NCBI GenBank assembly: GCA_916700875.1
Contig: CAKAKS010000291.1
Span: forward strand, 1-64,000
Length of the DNA stretch: 64,000 nt
Direction: 5' to 3'
From: Sebastes aleutianus
Lineage: Eukaryota; Chordata; Actinopteri; Perciformes; Sebastidae
Shown here: positions 28,516-39,800 of the stretch, piece by piece
Layout: each line of letters starts with the position of its first letter
How positions within the stretch are numbered: the stretch's first letter is position 1
Translations under genes and position numbers: made by a program
The notes under the pieces: model-generated
The model's input: only the letters and a program-made list of their open reading frames with translations
Told to the model about the DNA's origin: nothing
Database searches by the model: none

Positions 28516-29024
28516 GTAAGAAATGGATGCCTTCTTCTGAACTGTTTACAAAAGGCTTCATTCAAAATTAATCACGATTTATCACATACGTGCACGTTTA
28601 TAAAGTACACAGGTACAACACGAAAGTAAAGCACACGAGAACACGATTGAAAATCATGTTAAAATACACACTATAGTGGTGTAAAGCTTTCAGTTGTAGC
28701 TGTGTGCTTGACGACCGTTGTCAACCAACGTTAGCTCAGGCCTAGCGTTTATTAGGTTTATTCTGTCTTTATTTCATCACTAGTGTGCCAGAAGTAAAAT
28801 ACAAATTCAGCCTCTCATACTGTGTATATTCATTTTTAGAAAAATTGTTTTCAATCTCCAATCTTTATATTATTTATATGAAACATCCCGCGGGTTAATA
28901 TACCACTAGCTTTACTGCAGTCATCTCCTGCTAACATCACAGTTATGATGCATGTTCAGTGTGTCTGCAACAACAACAATGTGTTCCTGTGTATTACAGC
29001 TCACTGTGCAATATCATTTTCCAC

Positions 29025-29706
29025 ATGTGCAATTTTTTTAATAGTCTGTTTATTGTCAATACTGTATATACATTTCAAGATTCAAGAGTTTTATTTGCCA
29101 TTTGCACCTAAGTACATTGGAATTCTGAGCAGTTTACACCGAGTCATCTTTAAGAAAAGAAAAAAAGAAAGGTAGAAAAGGCACAAGGTAATTACAGTAC
29201 AAAATAAGTATCACATTCAACTCAACACAATAAATAAATAAATTATTAAAATATAAAACGCCCTCAGTGTAGTCAATAAATAAACTAAACTAGCATAGGA
29301 ACGATACCCCCAAAATACAAATATACAGTATATATGCTCCATGACCATGTTAAAAGAACTTGTAACTCTAATAAAAAATATTTTAAAAAATAAATAATTA
29401 ATATATTTTAGACAATTACACAGTGGAAGGCAGCATATTGCACAGCATTACAGTCCATTCAGTTCAGGTGTACTGTGTGTCAATAATGGTATGGAGGTGA
29501 GGTGTGGGGTATTTGTGTCCCTCTTTAACTGCTCCTATTTTTATACTTCCTTCTATTTAAATGGTTCATATTTTGTTACACTTTGTTTAGCTCTTTTTTG
29601 CTGTGTTAGCTGATGCATCTTGTTTTTTTGCACTATCCCCTTTGCTGCTGTACACTACACATTTCCCCACTGCGGGACTAATAAAGGAATATCTTATGTT
29701 ATCTTA
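29025..29706 (+). repeat. Retroposon copy B, split by a nested insertion
   Basis: The part at about 29040-29071 (ATAGTCTGTTTATTGTCAAT) and the part at about 29527-29706 (CTGCTCCTATTTTTATACTT to GGAATATCTTA) are contiguous in copy A at 28020-28232. The 455 bp between them start TTTCAAGATTCAAGAGTTTT and belong to a different retroposon inserted later. Confidence 0.75.
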
Positions 29707-29742
29707 TCTCCATGTGGCTGAGTAGTGTCTGAAACCATCAGC

Positions 29743-31494
29743 ATGGAAGTGGTGAAGATAGAACAGGTCATTGTTGGGGGTGAGAAGAGAGCCACCTCAA
29801 CGGAGGTGAAGCCTGAGCCTGTGGTCGCCCCTCTGCAGTCCTGTAAGCTAACATGTATATATGTTCATACACCATGTGATGCTGTTAACCTAATTCTAGT
29901 CTCATTTGACAATAATCACAGTATATATTATATCTATTCCTGCTATATTACGTTGAAACTAATCATCAAACCACTTGCATTGTGATGCAGATCAGCATGA
30001 GAGTCTGCAGTGTTTTCAGTGCTTCATCACCTTCTGTAACTCCAAAGCCAAGGAGAGACACATGAGGAAGAGTCACCGGGACCAGTACAAGCAGCTCCTG
30101 CAGCAGGTAGGGAAGCAATTCATGTGTAATAGGGTTGATTTTTTTTATTGCTTCAATTGATTTCATTATTGATTAATCTGCAGATTGTTTTGTCCATTTA
30201 TCATTTGGTCCATAAATTATGTAATAATTATTTTTGTGACCAGGATCAATATTTGAGAATTTTATTTTGAAAGAATTAGATAATCAGAATCAGAAATATT
30301 AAGTGATCCCCGGGAGTAAATTGGGGCATTACAGTTGCTCTTGTATAAACATAAAGAAATGTAAGAAAATATAAATAAATTATTTACATAATGCTACAAT
30401 TTTGAATGAAAGTGAAGATGTAATTTGGTTTGAAAATATATGCGAATGTTTTTTTTAAGATTCATCAGTTGACTATTGTAAACACCTTTCATTCTTCTTT
30501 AAAAAAAAATCTGTGATTAATGCCTTGAGTTAGGATTTCATATTTTTAACCAATTTTGTGCTCATTATTTTGCAGACTAATACAGTCTTCATTTGCTATA
30601 AGTGTGACAAGAGCTTCCAGTATTCTGAGGAGCTCACCCAGCACCAGGCCACCCACAGCACAGAGGAGAAGCCCTTCGTTTGTGTTTACTGCCAGAAAAA
30701 CTTCTTTACCTTCAGCGAGGTGAGGGCCCAGCAGGCTAAATGTTACCTTGTTTTTTTTGTGCTTGGGAACTGATAAAATAATTGTTTATTGTTTATGATA
30801 AATGTTAAATGTCTTGCAGCTGAACAAACACAGACGAAATGAGTGCATAGAACGACGGTGTCCCTGCCAGGACTGTGGCGCCTTCTTCCCCAGTGCTGCG
30901 CGCCTTCGCAACCATCGCATCGCAGTGCACCCTGAGGCCCCCCTAGTGGCTGACGACCTCAACACCTACCAGTGCTGCAAATGTAGTCGTGGTTTCCAGA
31001 CAGAAGAAGAGCTTCTGGAGCACCAGGAGAGATTTGCCAATGATATAAACTGTGACGTTAAGCCGCAAGGCAAAAAGCGTGGCCGGAAACCCAAGAACGC
31101 AGCTCAAGGAGGGATGGCTGAGATGAAGAAGATCAAACAAGAAGAGGAAGAAGAATACAATGACTCTACAACAGAGGGTTGCCCCTCCAGTGAGCTGCAG
31201 CCGGAGCTTAAGATCCCCTGTTCCGAAACAAATTGTGACCTCATATTCCCTTCTGTGACAGCCCTGCGGGCACACAAGAGGGAGGCGCACGGGCCTACCC
31301 CTCGCAATGCTCATGCATGCACAGAGTGCGATGAGAGCTACGCTCGGTCTGAGCAGCTCAAAGCACACATGGCCAAGGAGCACCACTCTGGATACAACTG
31401 CCCCACCTGTGGAAAGTGCTTTGCACGAGAGAGCACCCTAAAGATCCACCAGAACACCCACACTGAAGGAGAGGAGGCAGCAGAAAAAAGATAA
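29743..31494 (+). CDS. C2H2 zinc-finger protein with AT-hook-like motif
   Basis: Four coding exons: 29743-29842, 29991-30106, 30576-30719, 30820-31494; 344 residues. The N terminus (MEVVKIEQVIVGGEKRA...) has no KRAB, BTB or SCAN domain. About eight zinc-finger units follow: CFQC...H...H, CYKC...H...H, a C2HC unit (CVYC...HRRNEC), CQDC...H...H, a degenerate unit lacking the last His (CCKC...HQERFAND), then CSETNC, CTEC and CPTC units, all with H...H. Between units five and six lies GKKRGRKPKN, an AT-hook-like basic motif, followed by a Glu-rich stretch with IKQEEEEE, a possible sumoylation site. Most linkers are not the TGEKP type, so contiguous DNA reading by all fingers is unlikely. Probably a nuclear DNA-binding regulator; I cannot assign an orthologue. 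The ATG was preferred over an upstream in-frame GTG. Confidence 0.88.
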
Positions 31495-33225
31495 TATAAG
31501 GGGAAAAGACTGTAACTTCATCCTGCATCATTCAGTGAAATGATTGTCAGTGTTTCGCACCATATTCTGTTTAGTGTAGGAAGATTTTTATGTGAATATT
31601 TTAGGGTCCGAGTTTTTGAAGCAAGGTTATGCAACACATGAATAATGGAGGTTGTTTCTGGAATGCCATTTTTCAATTGCTTTTAGAAAGACATCCCACA
31701 CTTGTGAGTAATACTCTGTACCGATCTGTACATAATTATGCTTTATGTCCACTATAAGCTCATGCCACAAGGCCCTTTTTGCTGTCCATATTACCTCTAT
31801 TGTACCTGGAATGTTTTTATTCATGTAGACTAACTAGCTAATTCTCCCTCAAGTGTGGGGATGTTTTGTATTTTCAGGATGTACACATAAGGGTGACAGT
31901 TACATGGAGAAAGTAAGTCTTAAACATCATGAAATCCAAAATCTGATAAATGGGCCAGTGTATAGGATTCTGTACTAAGGGACTTTAATAATGTAATCTG
32001 CGAGTCTTGTTTTTTTTTCTTTCCAAAAGTAAATAGTTGTTGCATTAAACAATACTTAACGTTTCTGTGGTGTCTGTGTGAATGGGTGAATGAGAGGAAA
32101 ATGTAAAGCGCCATGTAGGTGCTGTCTCCTTTACCTGTGCAGCCAGTGGTGGGTGGAGTCTAGACACAATTTTCAGTTTCTGCGGAAACTGTAGATGTTA
32201 AAAATAAATGTTTTTAGAGAGGTTTATTCTAAAAAAAAAAAATTATTTTGAGAAACTTAATCACATTTTTTGACTCAGTCAGAATTAGTACCATCCACTG
32301 GTATAGTTATTATAGTTATAAAAGTTGTAAGATACATATATGTTATTAATGAAGTAGTATCCTGTTTATGAGACACTATCAGCTGAATATATGTAGGTTT
32401 CTAATTATGTCATACCTATGATTTAGAGTAGCTTAGCATAGAAATAGTAATTTTGGAGCTTTATTTTTTAATATATTTTATTATTTAAATACCCAGTACA
32501 TAAAGAAGTTAGAAATAGCTATATTATAATAATACAACACCGACAGGGTACTATATTCTGCATAATTAGTAGCTTACTTTTTTTTGTTCAAAGTCTTTTT
32601 ATTGGTATTCTGTACAAAATCCAATAAAATCACAGAAATATTGTATAAACAAATTATACCCCCCCCCATCCCTATAACAATATTACTGCACCATTAAATA
32701 AGCAGAATTAATTGAATAAACAATTACATGTATACATGAATGTATACATATAAATTAATTAAATCCGATAGAAACATAAACGAAACATATACAAAAAATA
32801 AGGAAAAAGGAAAGGACCAAAAACACAAAAAGATAAGGAAATTAAAAATAATAATAAATTAAAAAAGCTTACTTTAATTATATTTTGCTGCAGAGACTTC
32901 TTTGATTTTGCATACAGGACTAAGTATTGCTACTTTTACTAATTATCTAGTTGTATAAACATAAATAAATGTAAAAAAATTAAAAATAAATGATACATAA
33001 TGCTACAATATAAACACAATCTATGTATAAAAAAATATATATATATATACATATATATATATGTATATATATATATGTATATATAAGTAAGTACTACAAT
33101 TAAAGATAAGAAAATGAGAATATAAGAAATATGATATATGTACAAATATTTGCATTAAGACGTGCAATATATAACAAAAAAACACAGTGCAAATAAGTAA
33201 ATACAAAATGCTGAGAAGTGGGATC
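31495..33225. other. 3' UTR of the zinc-finger gene and AT-rich intergenic DNA
   Basis: Candidate polyadenylation signals: ATTAAA at 32044-32049 and AATAAA at 32203-32208. At about 32080-32130 a fragment (GTGAATGGGTGAATGAGAGG) matches the tail of the SINE at 56300-56475. At about 32570-32880 an AT-rich block with TTTTTATTGGTATTCTGTAC resembles a reverse-strand LINE 3' end. A TA microsatellite follows at 33031-33085. No gene was found. Confidence 0.5.
33031..33085. repeat. TA-rich microsatellite
   Basis: Runs of ATATATAT interspersed with ATACATAT and ATGTATAT. Confidence 0.8.
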
Positions 33226-33504
33226 TATCCATCCCTCCATCCATCCGTGTACACAAGCGAAGTCGCCCAGCGTCGAACAGGGGTCGTCCTAGGGCGGAGA
33301 AGTTCGTTTTCCCATGATGCACCTGTGGTTTCCTTTCTATCTCGCGCCTTTGCCTCGTCGCAGTCCATCTTGGCTCTGTGTTTCACATCGCTGCTGTAGT
33401 TTCTCTGTAGTTTCTCTGTCGTGACGCTGCTCCGCTCCGTGCTGCTCCGCGCTGCTCTACTGCCAGCTCGCCGTCGCTGCTGCTGTTGTTGTAGTAGTAA
33501 AATA
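33226..33504 (+). promoter_or_regulatory. kmt2b: kmt2b promoter and 5' UTR region
   Basis: A CpG-richer stretch following a CATC repeat (33226-33247) and leading into the first coding exon. It has TTTTCCCATGATGCACC (from 33309) and a YY1-type CCATCTTGGC (33365-33374), both common in TATA-less promoters. In-frame stops (TAGTAGTAA, 33492-33500) sit just before the ATG. The transcription start is not determined. Confidence 0.5.
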
Positions 33505-33831
33505 ATGGCGGCATCGGTCGGAGGCGGATTATCATCATCATCTCCGGGTTTGAGCACCACCCAACTGCCGGCCAAAGCTCGCTTCCCGGGTCGGCCCAGC
33601 ACGGCTCGCAGCAGCAGCAGACTGCGGTCGGAGAAACGCACCAAACGCGGAAGGTTGTTCTCGGATGACGGGGATAGATCGAGATCATCAACCGCCGCCG
33701 AAGGGCCGAGGCCCGTCAACATCGGCCTCGCGTTGAGCGAAGACCCGGCGCTGCTGCGTCTGCTCGGGGTGGCGGAGAAGCACAGGAGGCAGAGAGATGT
33801 CGGCTTCTGCACCTCCAGCGACAGCGAGGAG
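33505..33831 (+). other. kmt2b: kmt2b exon 1: menin-binding N terminus
   Basis: Encodes residues 1-109. After a Gly/Ser-rich start, KARFPGRP at about residues 25-32 matches the RxRFPxRP-type menin-binding motif of KMT2A/B. EDPALLRLLG at about 80-89 matches EDTALLRLLG of human KMT2B. A basic KRTKRGR patch lies between them. The exon is CpG-rich and ends in an acidic CTSSDSEE that continues into exon 2. Confidence 0.9.
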
Positions 33832-36800
33832 GTGAGTAAGAAGATAACTGTTAACATGTCTAGATAGATGGGGAACAATATAATGTGACACATTAAGCCA
33901 GTTTGCTCAAATTAAACCACATTTAGATGAATTTGTTTGTTACTAACTGGAAGTATTTGAAGCTAACGTTGAGCTAACTTGGCTAGCGAACAACATAGCT
34001 AGCTGTGTTCCTGCAGCCTGACGTTAAGCTGCAGATTGGTTGATGGGTGAATATGTAGTCTTATTGCTTCTGCAGATATTAATAGTTAAATGTCTGTTTT
34101 TGAAGTTGCAACAGCCATGCATTCAAGATGTCAGTGTGTTTGCATGAAAAGACCATTAAGGCGGAAACTTTGGCGGTATGATAACCATCGTTTTGTTGTG
34201 GATACAAGGAGATGTCTTTTGTTTATTCATCCCCCATGAGTTGAACTTCCCACACTGTGCATGACACACACACAGGCTGGTAATCTTGTCGTAGTTAAAA
34301 CGTAGCTGGCTGCTAACGTGGATGATCACACTCTCCACGTTGGAGCTGTCAGCTGATGGCTCGCTGTTTTTGAGTGTGTGATGCTGTATTTGGACCACAC
34401 ACTGATTTTTTAATTCTATAAACTAATTTTGCATAGTATATGTTTACAAATAATCATCAATCCCATCATGCATCTCAGTTTATTTTAAGGAAAGTTAAGC
34501 TTCAGATTGGTTGATGGGTGAATATGTTTAGTCTTATTGCTTCTGCAGATATTAATAGTTAATTGTCTTGTTTTGATGTTGCAACAGCCATACATTCAGA
34601 TAGATCAGCGTCCATCACCATCAGTGTGTTTGCATGAAAAGACCATTAGGCGGTAACTTTGGCGGTATGATAACCATCGTGAATGCGTTTTGTTGTGGAT
34701 ACCAGAAGATGTCTTTTGTTGGAGTTGAACTTCCCACACTGTGCAGGCTGATAATCTTGTCGTAGTTGAAACGTAGCTGCTGTTAACGTGGAGGATCACT
34801 CTCTCCACGTTGGAGCTGTCAGCTGATGATCTTGCTGTTTTGAGCAAGTGATTCAACGTTACCTAGATGTTTTAATCAGAAAAAAGCTGTATTTGGATTT
34901 TTTTTGTCCAGTGCCTTTCTATAAACTAATTTTGCATAGTGTATGTTTACAAACAATCATCACTCCCATCATGCATCTCCCTTCTTTTCCCAACTTTTTA
35001 CTTGAATTTACAAGGTCAGTTTATTCTAAGGAAAGTTAAGCTTCAGATTGCATGATGGGTGAATATTTTTGTCTTATTTCTTCTGCAGATATTAATAGTT
35101 AATTGTCTGGTTTTGAAGTTGCAAACAGCCATACATTCAGAGATCAGTGTGTTTGCATGAAAAGACCATTAGGCAGAAACTTTGGCGGTATGATAATGAA
35201 TGTGTTTTGTTGTGGATACCAGAAGATGTCTTTTGTTTATTCATCCCCCCATGACACGTTTTGTTTGAGTTGAACTTCCCACACTGTGCAGGCTGATAAT
35301 CTTGTCGTAGTAAAAACGTAGCTGGATGCTAACGTGGAGGATCACACTCTCCACATTGGAGCTGTCAGCTGATGGCTCGCTGTTTTGAGTGTGTGATGGA
35401 TGCAACATTACCTTGATGTTTCAATCAGAAAAAAAGCTGTATTTGGACCACACACTGATTTCTTTTCTTTTTTTTTGTCCAGTGCCTTTCTATAGATTTT
35501 GCATAGTATATGTTTACAAACAATCATCACTCCCATCATGCATCTCCCTTCTTTTCCCAACTTCTTTACTTGAATTTACAAGGTCAGTTTATTTTAAGGA
35601 AAGTGCAGGGTTCTCTGTTTATTTATTTATTTATTTGATGTAAAAAGGGCAGCTATTCCAGTGAAAAATGAGTTATTGCAAAGTGCCATTCCACTTGTTG
35701 AAGTCAAGTCTTGTTGACTGACATGTATTAACTTTTACATTTTTTTAATTGAGCTTGAAAGCCAGTTAGGTCTGTAGTCATTGAGCTAAGAGACACTGAG
35801 TGTGGCCAGTATCTGTACTGAGTGTCTAGTTGGAAATTAATTGTACTGATGAATTGTCTGGTTTTAATGGTGTTATTGGGATTGCTGATTGTCTGCGCCC
35901 TAGTGGGAATTTAGTATTGTTCTTCTGTTTCTATTTGTTTTGGGGTGGTTGTTATTTTTTTCGTCTTGCTTATTAGTTATTTGTATGGTGTTTTATTATG
36001 TCTTTTTACAAAGTGTAAGGTTATGATTTACTACAACTGATTGTTTATCTCTGTTACCTGCACATCACTAGTGCCCTCCGCCCAGGGACTACAGATGAAA
36101 ATGAGCTTTTAGCTATATCTGGTACAATATAGCCTTTGCATTGTGCATTGTCCCTGCTAAATAAACAATACAATAAATGAGCAGGTCCAGGGGCACTGAG
36201 GATGAAATCTTCACAGTATTGGAGTGATGTAGCCAAGGTTAGGCTTGTCATGATAATGCAATTTCTAATTTTGATACATTACCTTGAAAAATATCAATAT
36301 TTGATACCATTTTTGATACCACAGGGAAAATTGAAAACAATCAGGGCATCAAATTTTATATTTTTATTAAAAGATAAATAGCGGTTCAGGGTTGGAAATT
36401 GGCACCTGTCACCATTCAGATGCTGGTAAAATATGCAAGTGGCTGCTAGATTTGCTTCTCTCACCAGCCAAAAAACAAAGGTAATGTATTTAGTGGCCGG
36501 TAGATTTTGTAATCCACCAGCCACAGTGGCAGTTGGACAAAAAAGTTAATTTCCAAACTAGGGATGCAACGATTCAACTTTTTCAGTCTCGATACCCAAA
36601 GCCCAGGTATCGCTATCGGTATCAGCCAATACAGAGTACCGATCCGATACCAGTGTTTAATTAATAAGCTGTATGCCTCACTGTGTGGAAGTGACTGAGA
36701 TCATTCTTTTACGTGTAAGGAAACATCATGCTTGACTTAAAAGTCGCTTTCCTAACTTTGTAAAACAAAATGTAACAAATAAATAAATAGATAACATAAC

Positions 36801-39800
36801 ATACATTTATTGAATGATTTATTATTAAAGTAATAGATGTGGCAAAAAATCTTAAAAATTAACAGGAATTACAATTCAGGTGTAAACGGTTTTAATGCAG
36901 CAACAAATTGGTCAAAACTTAAACAGGAATTAAAATTCCAGTATATAATGTATATGATATATAAACATAGAACTGAATTTAATAGATAATCGGCCTCATT
37001 GTCACGATATCTGATCCAGCTATTTGAGTCAGTATTGGCCCGATATCCGATCCGGTATCGGTGCATCCTTATTACAACCGCTGCTGTGTGTGTGTCAATT
37101 CGCTGTTGGAGAGAAGAGAGAGCAGAAAGTGCAAATATCTAATAATAATATTTATTATATTTCAAAAATCAAAGTATTGATATATATTGATGCTTCGATA
37201 TTTTTCACAATGCTAGCCAAGAGATGACAAGTTATGATGCCATGTAATTTTTATCAGAATTGCTTAATCAGATGCTCTGTGCACAGCTTTGCTTCCTAAC
37301 TGATAAGAGCTGGGGTCATTCATAAATATTATACGACCAACGAGAGAGGACTTGAATCTCCCACACTAGTCTCATATTTTCAGTGTTTCTTCATAGAAGC
37401 CAGTGTGTTAGTAGATATGATTAATATCTAAGGCGGTCTCGTTGTAGCTCCATCCAGACAGGATGGTGATAATAATGATATAATGCCAAATTGGATCTAA
37501 TCTTATTATTTAATTTGCAGAGCAGGGGCTTTAGTGTCTGACATCAGTCGGACTTCACTGATGCAATCCCTTTAGAGTGGACTGTAACAGAGTCACATGG
37601 CTCAAAGCTTTTGGGTGCTGCTGTTCAAGTGGAGTACCACGCGTCACGTAGTGCCACACACTCGTGCTCCGCAGTGGTTTGGAGTAGATATCAGCAGGGG
37701 GGTTTCATCTCTGACAAATCTATGGAGTCGTTATTTTGCACACGAAGATGGATGTGAGTAATTGGAAGTCAAGTTGAAGTGTGCTTTTGATTTGCTGCAA
37801 TGTGCAAGCTTTGCATCTGAGGTAGACAGGTGCTTGAATGAGAGGATGCTGGAGGCTGACTGTGCTCCAAAGGATCTATTTCAACTTTTGTAGCGATGGC
37901 ATTTGCATGTATATTTCCTGTGCTCGGCTATATTCAAATATCACTCTTTTAGGGGAGAATTAGGCTACGATTTTTATTCCACTGTAGTTTGAGTGCTACA
38001 CTCCTGATTTATTTCAGAGAAAACATTGTCCTATATCTCACTAACAATTACACCTGTGCAGAGATGGTGCACAGGCAGAGAATCTGCTGAGTTATTTCTT
38101 GCAGTTGACTCACAGATTGGAACCAAAATCCGCTTCATTTGGTGCCTCAGCACTGTTATGATGCAGCTCTGGAGTAAGCGTAGACAGTAGTGCTTATGCT
38201 GAAAAGTATTTTCAGCAGGGATAATCGAATGACTCAGACGTGGGTGAGAAATGACTAAAATCTGTCAACTTCTGACCTATCCCCTTTCGATTTGAGCTGA
38301 AGTTTTCCCCTACATGTTAACCTCTGTGAGAGAGTGTTAGAACATGGTATGATTAACCAAAATGGCCAACCAGTCAGCATACAGGGGCCCTCAAAGTTGA
38401 CTCATATTAGACAACCACCCCACCTAAACGGATATCCTCTTCAAAAATAAACATTACAGTACGGTTCTCTGATCATCAAAAAGCTAACAAAAAAGGTTCT
38501 CCACAATTTCAATTAGGCGATTTTTGTGGTCCTTAAATCTTAATTTGCAAAAAAACACAAACTCAGAATTTTTTTTTTCTTCATTTTTATAAGTTATAGG
38601 GTTGACACTTCATTGCATCTGTGCCCGCTAGGGATGCACAGAAACCGGATCGGAGATCGGGCCGATACTGACTCAAATAGCTGCATCGGGTATCGTGACA
38701 ATGTGGCCGATCTATTCAATTCAATTCTATGTTTGAATTCCTGTACAAGTTTTGACCAATTTGTTGCTGCTTTAGTTTTACACTTGAATTGTAGTTCCTG
38801 TTAATTTTGAAGATTTTTTTTACCAAGTTGCTGGTGTACGATTTATTATTTCAATAATAAATAACAAATTAGTAAAACCTGAAGTTGCCTTACATATATA
38901 AGAATGATCCCAGTCACTTCAACACGATGAGGCATACAGCTTACTAATTAAACACTGGTATCGGATCGGTACTCGGTATCGGTCAGTAACCAAAGCCCGA
39001 GTATCAGTATCGGTATCGGGACTGAAAAAGTTGGATTGGTGCATTCATAGTGCCAACTATCGGTTGCGCAACAGCGGACTTCTTAGTATATGCTGGGTAG
39101 GTCAGTCTAACACATGAATCCTTAATGTTGCCTATGATTTTCTGTTTCACCTTAAATATTACTTTAGTTTTCCCATTTGTTTATCATCACAATTGATGGT
39201 CCCATATGGGTAAACTTTACAAACCCTAGCACCTTCTGAACCCATTTATTATCATTATTTGAATCTCAATACTGAGCTGACAAAGTAGTAATTGTTTCAT
39301 CATCTTCATTACCACTTTCACATCAGCTCTCTATATTATGGGGATGCTGTATATTTAAGATATTCTATATGTTTGTAGTTATTTTGTGTTCATTTTCATG
39401 TCTATTTTATATAGAGGTCCTCGCATAATTGTCAGCTTTAAGCCATATCATGGCGATGGTGGGTGTTTGTATTGTCTGCAGTGGTGATGTACAGCACACC
39501 TGTTTTCATTTTAACATGTTCAAATGTATTATAGCCGTTTAAAGGTTGTACTCTCTGTGTTTTTCTACAGGAGGAAGATTTCACTGGATTTGGGACCACA
39601 ACAGTTCGTCCACAGAAAGCTCCGCAGTCGTTGTTACTCAGTCAAGCAAAGCCTCCCCAAGATTCAGGCCATTCTCTGGGAGCAAAGCCTGTCGCTGGAA
39701 AGATTATACCCAAGACCCCGAAACCGTCTGTTATTGGGAAAATTGTACCAAGGGTCTCTAAAGAAGGCGAGGATGTCAAAGAGAGCCCAGCAAAAGACAA

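Larger units (their letters stand above)
33832..39570 (+). other. kmt2b: kmt2b intron 1 (5.7 kb)
   Basis: Contains a three-copy tandem repeat (34024-35606) and two hAT-like elements in opposite orientation (36559-37071 and 38629-39049). No additional exon was recognised; the reading phase runs cleanly from 33831 to 39571. Confidence 0.75.

Noticed and set aside
33225..33893. 222-codon open frame on the - strand over the kmt2b start
   Set aside because: An antisense shadow of GC-rich exon 1 and its 5' UTR; its product has no recognisable feature.
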